In this document: positions 45,725 to 54,897 of the stretch, piece after piece | Numbering within the stretch: the first letter of the stretch is position 1 | How the letters are laid out: each line of letters starts with the position of its first letter | From: an uncultured Draconibacterium sp. | GTDB taxonomy: Bacteria > Bacteroidota > Bacteroidia > Bacteroidales > Prolixibacteraceae | Length of the DNA stretch: 64,000 nt | Direction: 5' to 3' | NCBI RefSeq assembly: GCF_963676815.1 | Contig: NZ_OY781365.1 | Location: 1,054,001-1,118,000 of the forward strand | Program-made: the position numbers and the translations under genes | The notes under the pieces: model-generated | What the model was told of the DNA's origin: nothing | What the model saw: the letters and a program-made list of their open reading frames with translations, nothing else | The model's database searches: none

Positions 45725-46825
45725 ATGACAGAAATTACACGACCGACACTTATTATTGACAAAGAAGTTTGCCTGCAAAACATAGAAAGGATGGTTAAAA
45801 AAGCCAAGAAGTATAACCTTCGGCTGAGGCCACATTTCAAAACCCACCAGGCAGCTAAAGTTGGCGAGTGGTTTAAACGCTTTGGAATAGATCAAATTAC
45901 CGTTTCGTCGGTTTTAATGGCGGAATATTTTGCATCGAACGGTTGGAATGATATAACGCTTGCCTTTCCGCTGAATATTCTGGAAATAAGCCGTATCAAT
46001 CGTTTGGCCGATTCAATAAAACTAAATGTACTGGTTGAAAACAAAGAAGCAGCAGAAGTTTTGGCCAACACGGCCACCAACAAAATTGGCGTTTATCTGA
46101 AAATTGACACCGGATATAACCGAACCGGAATACCGGCCGGAAGAACAGGTCGTATCGACTCAATTCTCGATATATTGAGAAAAAACAGCAAGCTTAGTTT
46201 TAAAGGTTTTCTCACCCACACCGGTCATACATACACTGCATTGTCGACCAACGAAATATTCAGCAGCCATTTTGATGCCTTACTAAAACTGAAAAAGTTA
46301 AAAAACAGGTATCATAAAAATTATCCGGGAATGGAGTTGAGCATGGGCGACACGCCGTCGGCAAGCATTTGCGGTAATTTTGACGGAATAGATGAAATTC
46401 GCCCCGGCAATTTTGTTTTTTACGACCTGATGCAATACAACCTTGGCGTTTGTGAAATAAGCGATATTGCGGTAAAAATGGTGTGCCCGGTGGTATCGAA
46501 ACATGTATCGAGAAATGAAATTGTGATTTACGGAGGTGCTGTTCATCTCTCGAAAGACAGTTTGCAAAACACCGATGGAAAAGAATTATACGGACGTGTT
46601 ATTATAAAACAAGGCGATGAAAAAGTTTTGCTCGACACAAAAAATTACCTTACACGACTTTCGCAGGAGCATGGCGTTATAAAAGTTACACCTGCTAATT
46701 TCAAGCTTATAAACATCGGCGACCTGGTGGAAATTATTCCTGTTCATTCATGTCTTACTGCAAATATTATGGGGCACATGATAACAACCGATGGCGAATT
46801 AATTGAAATGATGCCTAAATATTAA
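45725..46825 (+). CDS. PLP-dependent D-threonine aldolase / D-serine dehydratase-like enzyme (DSD1 family)
   Basis: 366 residues. N-terminal alanine-racemase-type barrel with the PLP lysine in RLRPHFKTHQ, and a C-terminal D-serine dehydratase-like domain with the zinc ligands in VHSCLTAN. Family members split D-3-hydroxyamino acids by aldol cleavage or dehydrate D-serine; the exact substrate cannot be fixed from sequence. Forms a unit with pncB (6-base gap) and the VOC gene (7-base gap). Confidence 0.85.
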   Translation: MTEITRPTLIIDKEVCLQNIERMVKKAKKYNLRLRPHFKTHQAAKVGEWFKRFGIDQITVSSVLMAEYFASNGWNDITLAFPLNILEISRINRLADSIKLNVLVENKEAAEVLANTATNKIGVYLKIDTGYNRTGIPAGRTGRIDSILDILRKNSKLSFKGFLTHTGHTYTALSTNEIFSSHFDALLKLKKLKNRYHKNYPGMELSMGDTPSASICGNFDGIDEIRPGNFVFYDLMQYNLGVCEISDIAVKMVCPVVSKHVSRNEIVIYGGAVHLSKDSLQNTDGKELYGRVIIKQGDEKVLLDTKNYLTRLSQEHGVIKVTPANFKLINIGDLVEIIPVHSCLTANIMGHMITTDGELIEMMPKY

Positions 46826-46832
46826 TTTAAAA

Positions 46833-47258
46833 ATGAAACCACGCTTAAACATTATAACGCTCGGAGTAAAAGACCTCAGTATTTCCAGATCTTTTTACAA
46901 AAAAGCACTTGGCTGGGAGCCAACAAAAGACAGCGATGATAAAATAGTATTTTTCAATCACGAAGGAATTATTCTTGGTCTCTATCCCATCGACAAGCTG
47001 GCTGAAGACGCCGAACTGCATGCAGAGCGAAGTGGTTTTTCTGGTGTAACCTTAGCCATTAATCTCGACACAAAAGAAGGTGTTGATGAACTATACAATT
47101 CAGTAATCGCAAACGGTGGTCGTTCGCTTGTTCAGCCGCGCGAAACTTTCTGGGGTGGTTATGATGCTTACTTTGCCGATCCCGACGGACACGCCTGGGA
47201 AATTGCATGGGCACCTTTTTGGCAATTTGACGATCAGGGAAGTTTGATTATGGAATAA
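46833..47258 (+). CDS. VOC-superfamily (glyoxalase/bleomycin-resistance fold) protein
   Basis: 141 residues. Two beta-alpha-beta-beta-beta halves with the typical start IITLGVKDLSISRSFYKKALGW and end YDAYFADPDGHAWEIAWAPFW. The Asp-Pro-Asp-Gly-His segment and the final Glu are the usual metal-binding area. Substrate unknown. Third gene of the pncB unit. Confidence 0.85.
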   Translation: MKPRLNIITLGVKDLSISRSFYKKALGWEPTKDSDDKIVFFNHEGIILGLYPIDKLAEDAELHAERSGFSGVTLAINLDTKEGVDELYNSVIANGGRSLVQPRETFWGGYDAYFADPDGHAWEIAWAPFWQFDDQGSLIME

Positions 47259-47289
47259 AAAAATGTCACCACAACAGTGTGATGACATT
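47257..47289 (-). terminator. Intrinsic terminator of pepD
   Basis: Minus-strand stem AATGTCA (47289-47283) with TGACATT (47268-47262), an inner pairing near the loop, and T run to 47257. Also serves the convergent VOC gene in part. Confidence 0.75.
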
Positions 47290-47313
47290 CGTTTATTATC
47301 GTTTTATGCTGTT

Positions 47314-48777
47314 TTATTTTTCAGGAATAGCTTCAAGTGTTGCCACCAGAAATTCCCAGAATTTTTTAACCGTTTCAATATTTACTTTTTCATCCGGCGA
47401 GTGTGGAAAACGAATGGTTGGTCCAAACGAAATCATATCCCAATGCGGGTAATTTTGTGCCAAAATACCACATTCCAAACCGGCATGAATGGCCATAATT
47501 TTTGGTACTTTCCCCCATTTGTCGTTATACACGTTTTGCATGGTTTTCAAAATTGGCGATTCCATATTTGGCTTCCATCCCGGGTAAGCACCCGACAAAG
47601 TTACCTCGCCACCAGCCAATTCAAACACAGCTTTAAGGCGTGTTCCCAATTCATTTTTTGCCGAATCAACCGAACTGCGCATTAAACAGCCACCCTTTAT
47701 GGTTTTACTTGCAGCATCTGATTTCAGAATTGCCAGGTTAGTAGAAGTTTCTACCAGTCCTTTCATGCTATCGCTCATACGGATAACTCCGTTCAGGCAG
47801 GCTACAACCGCCTTTGTCACGTTCTTCTGCGTGTCAGAATCAATTAGAGCACCTGGTAAATCAGTCTGTTCAACGGCAATATCAATATCGGGTTCGGTTG
47901 CAGTAAGTTCTGCTTTTACTTCATCAGCAATCTCATCAACCAATGCTATAAAGTCGGCTACTTTCGCCTCTTCAACCACAACAACGCCAAAAGCTTCGCG
48001 CGGGATAGCATTTCGCAAACTTCCGCCATCAATACTTGCCAGGCGAACGCCAAGTTCTTCAGCTGCATTTAGAATGCGGAAAAAAGTTTTTATCGAATTT
48101 CCGCGTCCCAGAATAATATCCATGCCAGAGTGGCCGCCCTTCATTCCGGTAACACTCAATTGCAAGGCAACAAAACCAACCGGAACTTCTTCCTCGGTGT
48201 AATTGAATGAAATATTTACATCTTCGCCACCGGCACAGCCAACATACAATTCTCCCTCATCTTCCGAATCAGTGTTGATCAGGATATCGGCATCGAGCAT
48301 TCCGGCTTTTAAGCCATTTGCACCGTCCATACCAGTTTCTTCGGTAGCGGTGAGCAATACTTCAATGGGGCCGTGTTTTAGTGTTTTCGACGCCAATACC
48401 GCCATTGCCGCCGACGAGCCAATTCCATTATCAGCACCCAGTGTTGTTCCGTTAGCCGTTACCCAATCGCCATCAACAAAGGCTTCAATCGGATCGGCCT
48501 GAAAATCGTGAACTTTATCGCTGTTTTTTTGTGGAACCATATCGAGGTGACCTTGCAGAACAACTGTTTTGTGGTTTTCCATACCGGGAGTTGCCGGCTT
48601 TTTAATGATCACATTTCCGGCTTCATCCTTAACGGTTTCCAAGCCCAGTTTTTCGCCAAAACTTACCGCCCAATTCTGAATCTGCTCTTCGTGATTTGAA
48701 GGACGTGGAATTTGGGTCATTTCAGAAAAGATCTCCCAAACATTTTGTGGCTCGAGATTTTTTATTGCTTCACTCAT
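47314..48777 (-). CDS. pepD: Aminoacyl-histidine dipeptidase (M20C)
   Basis: 487 residues. M20 metal and catalytic motifs GHLDMVPQ, GADNGIGSSAA, TEETGMDGANGL and DSEDEGELYVGCAGG; large size with the inserted lid domain fits PepD/carnosinase-like Xaa-His dipeptidases. Cytoplasmic hydrolysis of dipeptides. It is divergent from a peptide transporter gene 216 bp away, so uptake and hydrolysis of peptides may be coordinated. Confidence 0.93.
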   Translation of the reverse strand: MSEAIKNLEPQNVWEIFSEMTQIPRPSNHEEQIQNWAVSFGEKLGLETVKDEAGNVIIKKPATPGMENHKTVVLQGHLDMVPQKNSDKVHDFQADPIEAFVDGDWVTANGTTLGADNGIGSSAAMAVLASKTLKHGPIEVLLTATEETGMDGANGLKAGMLDADILINTDSEDEGELYVGCAGGEDVNISFNYTEEEVPVGFVALQLSVTGMKGGHSGMDIILGRGNSIKTFFRILNAAEELGVRLASIDGGSLRNAIPREAFGVVVVEEAKVADFIALVDEIADEVKAELTATEPDIDIAVEQTDLPGALIDSDTQKNVTKAVVACLNGVIRMSDSMKGLVETSTNLAILKSDAASKTIKGGCLMRSSVDSAKNELGTRLKAVFELAGGEVTLSGAYPGWKPNMESPILKTMQNVYNDKWGKVPKIMAIHAGLECGILAQNYPHWDMISFGPTIRFPHSPDEKVNIETVKKFWEFLVATLEAIPEK

Positions 48778-48993
48778 AATTTCATACTTTTATTCTACTA
48801 ATAAATTACCCTTTGTTTTTTCAAAGAACAAATTAAGCAACAATCGAAAAAACATTTTGTGCAATTTCAGTCTAAAACTTTTTAAAATTTTATAAAATTA
48901 GCCAGAAGAATAGAAAAGCTGATATGTTTCAAGGATTTCTTTGAAGATAATTGATATTTTAGCGAGCTTTAGAAAATAAAAGATAAAGATATT

Positions 48994-50523
48994 ATGAGTA
49001 AAAATGCAGATAAAGCCTTTTTTGGTCACCCAATAGGGCTTTCGACACTGTTTGCCAGTGAAATGTGGGAACGCTTTAGTTACTATGGAATGCGAGCTTT
49101 GTTGGTTCTTTTCCTTACGGCAACTTTTGCTTCCGGCGGATTTGAAATGGCAGAACTTGATGCCTTTACCATTTACGGTATTTTCACCGGGCTGGTGTAT
49201 GTAACTCCTATTCTTGGCGGAATGTTGGCCGACAAAGTGCTGGGTCAGCGAAAATCAATTTACATTGGAGGTTTAACCATGGCAATTGGTCAGTTTCTGT
49301 TGGCCGGAAGTGCGTGGCTATACGGGTCTGATGCCAGTATCGAATTAAGGCAAACCATTTTTTACTCCGGATTAGGAATTTTAATACTGGGTAACGGTTT
49401 CTTTAAACCCAATATTTCTACCATGGTGGGCGAATTATACGATAATAACGACCCACGCAAAGACGGTGGTTTTACAATTTTCTACATGGGTATTAACCTC
49501 GGAGCTTTCTTCTCTCCATTGGTGGCCGGAAAACTGGGTGAACAAGTTGCATGGCAATATGGATTCCTGGCAGCCGGTGTTGGAATGTTCTTAGGAACTT
49601 TGTGGTTCTTTGTTCGCAGCCATACGCTCGGACATGTTGGAATGCCTCCTAAAGTAAAAACAGAAAGAGTACGCTTAATTGTAAAAGACTGGTTAAGCAT
49701 ATTCTTTTATACCATTGGCATTATTGCACTTATTTTTGCTGTAATTCTTCTTTGGAAAGTTATTCCTGCAATTGTTGGAACAATAATAATTTACGTAATT
49801 GCCGTTGGTGGAGTAATCATACTTGCTACAACAATCTTTAAAGGCACTAACGGAAAAACGGAATGGTCGCGTGTTGGCGTTATTCTTGTTTTAGCCCTCT
49901 TCAACATTTTATTCTGGAGTGGTTTTGAGCAAGCCGGAACAACCTTTAACATTTTTGCCCGCGATAATACACAACGAATGATCGGTAACTGGGAAATTCC
50001 TGCTTCGTGGTTCCAAAGTATTAACGCATTCTGGATTGTAGCCTGTGCACCGTTATTTAGTGTACTATGGATAAAACTCGATAAATACAAATTGAATCCG
50101 AATACGCCAATGAAATTTGCGTGGGGTTTGATTTTATTATCATTTGGTTTTGTAATTATGGCCTTTGCCTACACCAGATCGACAAGCGGCGATGCAATAC
50201 GTTTGGTTAGCCCGTTATGGCTGATCGTTGTATACCTGTTCCATACATTTGGTGAACTTTGTTTGTCGCCAATTGGTTTGTCGATGGTAACCAAATTATC
50301 GCCACCAAAACTGGTTTCTACCATGATGGGAATCTGGTTTGGATCAACAGCTGCCGGTAACTTTGTTGCCTCGCAAATGAAAGCCATCTCAATTCAATTG
50401 GAAAAAGTACTTGGCACTGAAATTCAGGTTTTCTGGTTGATCGCTATTCAATCGGCAGTTATTGCTCTTGTTGCAATTGCCCTTTCTCCAGTACTGAAAA
50501 AGATGATGCACGGAATTAAATAA
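48994..50523 (+). CDS. Proton-dependent oligopeptide transporter (POT/PTR2 family)
   Basis: 509 residues, about 14 hydrophobic segments. N-terminal POT signature ASEMWERFSYYGMRALLVLFL (ExxER in the first helix) and GFFKPNISTMVGELYDNNDPRKDGGFTIFYMGINLG, both diagnostic. Imports di- and tripeptides with protons. Neighbour of pepD, which fits peptide use as carbon and nitrogen source. Ends at its own terminator. Confidence 0.93.
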   Translation: MSKNADKAFFGHPIGLSTLFASEMWERFSYYGMRALLVLFLTATFASGGFEMAELDAFTIYGIFTGLVYVTPILGGMLADKVLGQRKSIYIGGLTMAIGQFLLAGSAWLYGSDASIELRQTIFYSGLGILILGNGFFKPNISTMVGELYDNNDPRKDGGFTIFYMGINLGAFFSPLVAGKLGEQVAWQYGFLAAGVGMFLGTLWFFVRSHTLGHVGMPPKVKTERVRLIVKDWLSIFFYTIGIIALIFAVILLWKVIPAIVGTIIIYVIAVGGVIILATTIFKGTNGKTEWSRVGVILVLALFNILFWSGFEQAGTTFNIFARDNTQRMIGNWEIPASWFQSINAFWIVACAPLFSVLWIKLDKYKLNPNTPMKFAWGLILLSFGFVIMAFAYTRSTSGDAIRLVSPLWLIVVYLFHTFGELCLSPIGLSMVTKLSPPKLVSTMMGIWFGSTAAGNFVASQMKAISIQLEKVLGTEIQVFWLIAIQSAVIALVAIALSPVLKKMMHGIK

Positions 50524-50553
50524 GAAATAAGCTATTTGAGAAAATATTGAAAG

Positions 50554-50588
50554 TACCCGGCTTGTTTAAGTCGGGTATTTTTTGTTGC
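50554..50588 (+). terminator. Intrinsic terminator of the POT transporter gene
   Basis: Stem TACCCG (50554-50559) / CGGGTA (50572-50577), with an inner CTT/AAG continuation, and a T run. Confidence 0.85.
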
Positions 50589-50784
50589 TAAAATTCCATC
50601 CCAAAAGCCGTCAATCCATATGCTAACAGACAGATTGATCGCTTTTCCGTAAGTTGTAAACTTCGCCTCCTAAAACACGATGAGCTTCTTTAAGCATCTC
50701 CATAAAAGACTCAAAGTAATACAGTCATGAATATCCACAGCAATTAAAACGTTTTGCAAAGTATTGAGACGATTGAGATGCATT

Positions 50785-50812
50785 AAAAAAGCCCGGCTAA
50801 ATAACCGGGCTT
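50785..50812 (-). terminator. Intrinsic terminator of the DUF4831 gene
   Basis: Perfect 8-bp stem AAGCCCGG (50812-50805) / CCGGGCTT (50796-50789), loop of 8, T run to 50785. Confidence 0.9.
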
Positions 50813-50836
50813 CTCAATGTATATTTTTTAATAATT

Positions 50837-51940
50837 CTATTTCAATTGAACAGATCTAATGGCTCCGGTCTCCGGGTGGAATTCAATCGAATAATCACCA
50901 CCCAATAAATCTTCCGGCACAGGAGCAATCGTTCCAAACTGTGCTATGGTTGCACGTGCCGATGCCAGGCTGTTCAGTTCGAATATAATTTTAATGTTGG
51001 CCATTCCCGGCATCCGGTAGTATACTCCATCATAACCGGCATCGGGATTTTCCGATACTGCTTCGGCCTGGTATTTTGACAGCAGCCCATTAATTTGTTC
51101 AAACTCTGCTGTAACCGGTTTTCCTGAAAGATCGCTGGCCGGTACAATACCGTTTACATCCGAAATACGGAAAATAACTGCATTCTTTTCATTGGCAGCC
51201 GGTACATAATCAAAACTATATGATTCGGTTTTATACGTGGTTCTGCCAACAAATAATTTAATGTAATTCTGTTCGGTACGTTTTAGCTCTTCCAAACTCA
51301 CTTCGTAGGCTTTCCCGTCAGGATATTCGCCGTCGATACGAAGTGCTGCCAAATCGTATTGGTTCATGCGGCAATCGAGCACACGCTGTGCCGCTTCAGC
51401 TGCTTTTTGCTCAATACTTACGCGTGTTGGCCTGAAGTTATTGGTTGAGTCGCCTGGAATAACAAAAGGTGTATCCGAAAAGAAATCGAACGAAAAGCCA
51501 TCATCAATATCAGGTCGTTGAAATGTTTTGTTGGATTGCACCTGCAAAGGAACCGTTGCCGTTGCCGTTGCATTTATTCCGGCAAGACATCCGTTGGGTG
51601 CTAAACTAATTGTTGAGGCGATATCGCCCATTGCTTTGTATATTTGCTGCGGATCAGGCTCCGAAAAAGTTTCAATTTTTACAGCAGATACCGACCATTT
51701 TTCCGATGCCATGCTCCTGGCATCTTTTATTCCTAACAGCTGCTCGGCATAAGCAGCGTACGGTCCTGGTTCAAATTTTTCACGAATGGCTTCAACGTGT
51801 ACCTTAATTCCCGTGCGTGGCAGAGCGTATACAATACCCTCAACATAGGCTGGAGCAATTCCTTCGTCTTCTTTCTTTTTGCGCTGTCCAAAAGTCGGGA
51901 CAACTATCATAACAGCAATTAATAAAGCTAAGTATCTCAT
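50837..51940 (-). CDS. DUF4831 family exported protein
   Basis: 367 residues with a cleavable signal peptide (MRYLALLIAVMIVVPTFG-Q). The rest is a Bacteroidota-specific DUF4831 domain (GIVYALPRTGIKVHVEAIREKFEPGPYAAYAEQLLGI; LSLEELKRTEQ-like helices; YDGVYYRMPGMANIKI). Probably periplasmic. Function unknown. Single gene with its own terminator. Confidence 0.8.
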   Translation of the reverse strand: MRYLALLIAVMIVVPTFGQRKKKEDEGIAPAYVEGIVYALPRTGIKVHVEAIREKFEPGPYAAYAEQLLGIKDARSMASEKWSVSAVKIETFSEPDPQQIYKAMGDIASTISLAPNGCLAGINATATATVPLQVQSNKTFQRPDIDDGFSFDFFSDTPFVIPGDSTNNFRPTRVSIEQKAAEAAQRVLDCRMNQYDLAALRIDGEYPDGKAYEVSLEELKRTEQNYIKLFVGRTTYKTESYSFDYVPAANEKNAVIFRISDVNGIVPASDLSGKPVTAEFEQINGLLSKYQAEAVSENPDAGYDGVYYRMPGMANIKIIFELNSLASARATIAQFGTIAPVPEDLLGGDYSIEFHPETGAIRSVQLK

Positions 51941-52000
51941 TGTTCTAATTGTTTTTTGTAAAACCCAAAAGTATTAAAATTATTTTGAATGCTATTGAAT

Positions 52001-52161
52001 TAAACACGAAGACACTAAGCCTCAAAGTTTTTTTAAAACGCTTTTTTTAACTCGAAGAAAAGAAGGATTTAACAACAACATCAGTTCTATCCAGAACCAA
52101 TATTTTATCTATTCAGCAAAATTATTTTTACTTAGTGCCTTTGCGTCTTTGTGTTTTAATT
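52001..52161. repeat. Degenerate inverted repeat of the ACACAAAGACACTAAG type
   Basis: AAACACGAAGACACTAAG (about 52003-52020) is echoed in reverse complement by CTTAGTGCCTTTGCGTCTTTGTGTTTTA (52134-52159; not fully aligned). Similar degenerate text lies at 13.4 kb. Such ACCACAAAGACAC/CACTAAG sequences are common between genes in many environmental Bacteroidota genomes. Confidence 0.5.
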
Positions 52162-52182
52162 TCTCAAAAATGTGTGTCTTCT

Positions 52183-52190
52183 TATCTTTG
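52183..52190 (+). promoter_or_regulatory. -7 promoter element directly before aat
   Basis: TATCTTTG followed by C; the ATG begins six bases after this element, so the transcript would be leaderless or almost so. Confidence 0.5.
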
Positions 52191-52195
52191 CAAAC

Positions 52196-52864
52196 ATGAT
52201 ACAATTTCCCGATCCGAACCATGCCGACGACTATGGCCTGCTGGCGCAAGGAGGCGAATTATCGCCCGAATTCTTGCTGTCGGCCTATTATCAAGGTATT
52301 TTCCCGTGGTTTAGCGAGGGCGAACCCATATTATGGTGGTCGCCTAATCCGCGCATGGTGTTGCTTCCCAACGATTTTAAGTTGAAGAAAAGTTTGCGAC
52401 AGGTTATTAACAAGGGGATTTTTGAATTGCGCATCGACACGGCTTTTAGCGAGGTAATTACAGCATGTAGTAAAACCAAACGCAGTCACGAAGATGAAAC
52501 CTGGATTACCAACGACATAATCGACGGTTATGTGCAACTGCACAAACTGGGTTATGCCCACTCCTTTGAAACTTATTATGAAGGAGAGTTGGTTGGCGGA
52601 TTGTACGGTCTTTCGCTGGGAAATTGCTTTTTTGGCGAGTCGATGTTTTTTACTAAAACGGATGCCAGCAAATTTGCCTTTTACCACCTGGTGCAGTTTG
52701 TATTAAAAAACAACTTTGCATTTATAGATGCGCAGCAGCCAACAGATCACCTGGCAAGTTTGGGCGCTCAACCTATTCCACGAAAAGATTTTTTGGAGAT
52801 GCTTGAAAAAGCCCTGCAGCACGATACAATACAGGGAAAATGGACTGGAATGTTGGAACGCTGA
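52196..52864 (+). CDS. aat: Leucyl/phenylalanyl-tRNA-protein transferase
   Basis: 222 residues from ATG 52196; an in-frame GTG at 52172 would place the promoter element inside the gene. Family segments include FPDPNHADDYGLLAQGGEL, YYQGIFPWFSEGEPILWWSPNPR, and GGLYGLSLGNCFFGESMFF. Adds Leu or Phe to proteins starting with Lys or Arg, marking them for ClpAP/ClpS degradation. Single gene. Confidence 0.94.
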   Translation: MIQFPDPNHADDYGLLAQGGELSPEFLLSAYYQGIFPWFSEGEPILWWSPNPRMVLLPNDFKLKKSLRQVINKGIFELRIDTAFSEVITACSKTKRSHEDETWITNDIIDGYVQLHKLGYAHSFETYYEGELVGGLYGLSLGNCFFGESMFFTKTDASKFAFYHLVQFVLKNNFAFIDAQQPTDHLASLGAQPIPRKDFLEMLEKALQHDTIQGKWTGMLER

Positions 52865-52974
52865 TGACGCCGATTCTTTGAATTTTCACAGATTTTCTAC
52901 TGCGCATTTTTAGCGCTCACTGTTAAATTACAAGCCCTTAAATTTCTATTCAATCAAACTCAGGTAATTAAGTT

Positions 52975-52982
52975 TACCTTTG
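52975..52982 (+). promoter_or_regulatory. -7 promoter element directly before the helicase gene
   Basis: TACCTTTG then C, with the ATG only five bases later; same almost leaderless layout as aat. Confidence 0.5.
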
Positions 52983-52986
52983 CGGC

Positions 52987-54297
52987 ATGTCAGGAAAAAA
53001 GAAGAACCAGAAAAATATTCTCAGCAAACTAAATATTGAGAAGCTGAATCCCATGCAGCAAGAGGCAAAACTTGCCATTCACAAAGCTGAGAACACCATA
53101 TTACTTTCGCCAACCGGAACAGGAAAAACCCTGGCCTTTATGTTGCCTATTGTAGCCGAACTCGATCCGGATTGCGAATTTGTGCAAGTACTGATTTTGG
53201 TTCCTTCGCGCGAACTGGCAATACAAATTGAGCAGGTTACCCGCGACATGGGTACCGGTTACAAATGCAATGCTTTTTACGGAGGGCGGAATTTTAGTAA
53301 AGACCGCATTGATTTAAACCGCCCACCGGCCATTTTAATTGGTACGCCGGGACGAATTGCCGACCACATGCGACGCGAAACGTTTTACACGCACAAAATA
53401 AAAACACTGGTGCTCGATGAGTTTGACAAATCGCTGGAGATTGGTTTTGAAAAAGACATGCAAGACATCATTTCTTTTCTTCCCGAAGTGGAGAAAAAGG
53501 TTCTTACATCGGCAACGCATCGTGTTCGCATACCGGAATTTCTGGATTTTAAAAACCCGCTTAGTGTTAATTACCTGAAAGATGAGATTCCGGAACTGGA
53601 GATAAAAACCATCATTTCGCCCGATAAAGACAAGCTGGAAACACTGGGAAAAGCCTTGTGCCATTTGGGAAACCAACCCGGCATTATTTTCTGCAATTTT
53701 AAAGAATCGATTGACCGGGTTAGCAACTATCTTACTGAAAAAGGGATTATCCACGGTACTTTTTACGGAGGAATGGAACAAACCGACCGCGAGCGGGTAC
53801 TCATCAAATTCAGAAATGGCACCCACCGCCTAATTGTTGCAACCGATTTGGCTGCACGTGGTTTAGATATTCCCGAGTTAAAATTTATTTTGCACTACCA
53901 TCTTCCTTTACGCTTTCAGGAATTTACCCACCGTAACGGGCGAACTGCACGAATGCACAGCGAAGGAACTGCCTATATTCTGAAATCGGAAGGCGAAGAT
54001 TATCCTGATTTTATACAACCTACCAAAATAGAAAAACTGACAGATGCTCCTCTCCCTGAAAAATCAGGATGGGATACACTTTTTATTTCGGGCGGACGTA
54101 AAGATAAGATTTCGAAAGGCGACATTGCCGGGTTATTCTTTAAACAAGGAAAACTCAACAAAGATGAATTGGGCGTGATAGAATTAAAACACGACTGCGC
54201 TTTTGTAGCGGTCCAATCGGATAAAGTTGAAAAAGTCATTCAGGCAGTAAGCAACACAAAATTGAAGAATAAAAAAATACGCGTTTCGCTAATTTAG
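52987..54297 (+). CDS. DEAD-box-like RNA helicase with DEFD motif
   Basis: 436 residues, helicase core without a long tail. Motif Q region MQQEAKLAI, motif I LSPTGTGKTLAF, motif Ia PSRELAIQ, motif Ib GTPGRIADH, motif II LDEFDKS (DEFD rather than DEAD), motif III TSATH, and HRNGRTAR as motif VI. The changed motif II and TSATH are kept in a Bacteroidota subgroup. The last ~70 residues resemble the small RNA-binding DbpA-type C-terminal domain (FIS..DKISKGDIAGLFFKQG, DCAFVAVQSDKVEKVIQAV), so a role in large ribosomal subunit assembly is possible. Confidence 0.88.
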   Translation: MSGKKKNQKNILSKLNIEKLNPMQQEAKLAIHKAENTILLSPTGTGKTLAFMLPIVAELDPDCEFVQVLILVPSRELAIQIEQVTRDMGTGYKCNAFYGGRNFSKDRIDLNRPPAILIGTPGRIADHMRRETFYTHKIKTLVLDEFDKSLEIGFEKDMQDIISFLPEVEKKVLTSATHRVRIPEFLDFKNPLSVNYLKDEIPELEIKTIISPDKDKLETLGKALCHLGNQPGIIFCNFKESIDRVSNYLTEKGIIHGTFYGGMEQTDRERVLIKFRNGTHRLIVATDLAARGLDIPELKFILHYHLPLRFQEFTHRNGRTARMHSEGTAYILKSEGEDYPDFIQPTKIEKLTDAPLPEKSGWDTLFISGGRKDKISKGDIAGLFFKQGKLNKDELGVIELKHDCAFVAVQSDKVEKVIQAVSNTKLKNKKIRVSLI

Positions 54298-54412
54298 CAA
54301 ACAACTACTTTCGCAATTGCCCCCTCTTTGTAACCTTATTCAGATAACCATGGTAAATAACAATGCCACCAACTGCTGGCTGGTGGCACTGTAACGTTAT
54401 AAACCAAAAGTC

Positions 54413-54850
54413 ATGAAAACACTACAAAAACATGAAAGGTTATTATTAATTGCTGCCGGTATATTATTGCTTTCCATCCTGTTAATGATCGGTATTTCGC
54501 CTGCCATTTATACAAAATCGTTACCCGGCATGCACAACACAGGCGCCATAATTGGTATGTCGCTGGCAGTACTGTTCCGTCTGGCTTTACTGGTAGGCTA
54601 CTTTCAGATTATAAAAAGAATCAGGCAACACGGCGACAGAAGAACAGGAGGATATTACGTAATCGGCGGGCTTCTTATCTTTTTTGCATTGATGTACACC
54701 GACGGTGCTGTAGCTTACCTTAACAACGAAGAAATACCTTACGTTTCTGCATTAATGTTTACAGGTGTATTCCTGGATGTAGCAGCCGCTGTAATAACTT
54801 TTATTGCAGCTTTTTTCCGTCCAAATAAGTTAATAAAACCAGCCGGTTAA
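54413..54850 (+). CDS. Small membrane protein, paralogue A
   Basis: 145 residues with about four membrane helices. Begins MKTLQKHERLLLIAAGILLLSI. The gene at 56047 begins almost identically and keeps the same helix pattern for about 140 residues, so the two are paralogues on either side of the mscS gene. Family not recognised. A short hairpin-like CCACCAACTGCTGGCTGGTGG (near 54364-54387) precedes it. Confidence 0.65.
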   Translation: MKTLQKHERLLLIAAGILLLSILLMIGISPAIYTKSLPGMHNTGAIIGMSLAVLFRLALLVGYFQIIKRIRQHGDRRTGGYYVIGGLLIFFALMYTDGAVAYLNNEEIPYVSALMFTGVFLDVAAAVITFIAAFFRPNKLIKPAG

Positions 54851-54897
54851 GTCTCTACATAAAATCCTCCTGACAACTCATTTCTGAATTTCAATTG

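Larger units (their letters stand above)
50524..50836. other. 313-bp convergent spacer with a possible gene remnant
   Basis: Apart from two terminators it contains about 150 bases on the minus strand that read as protein-like text in one frame (for example MEMLKEAHRVLGGEVYNLRK, near 50690-50635) but with stops on both sides. It may be the relic of a decayed gene; I cannot name the family. Confidence 0.3.
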
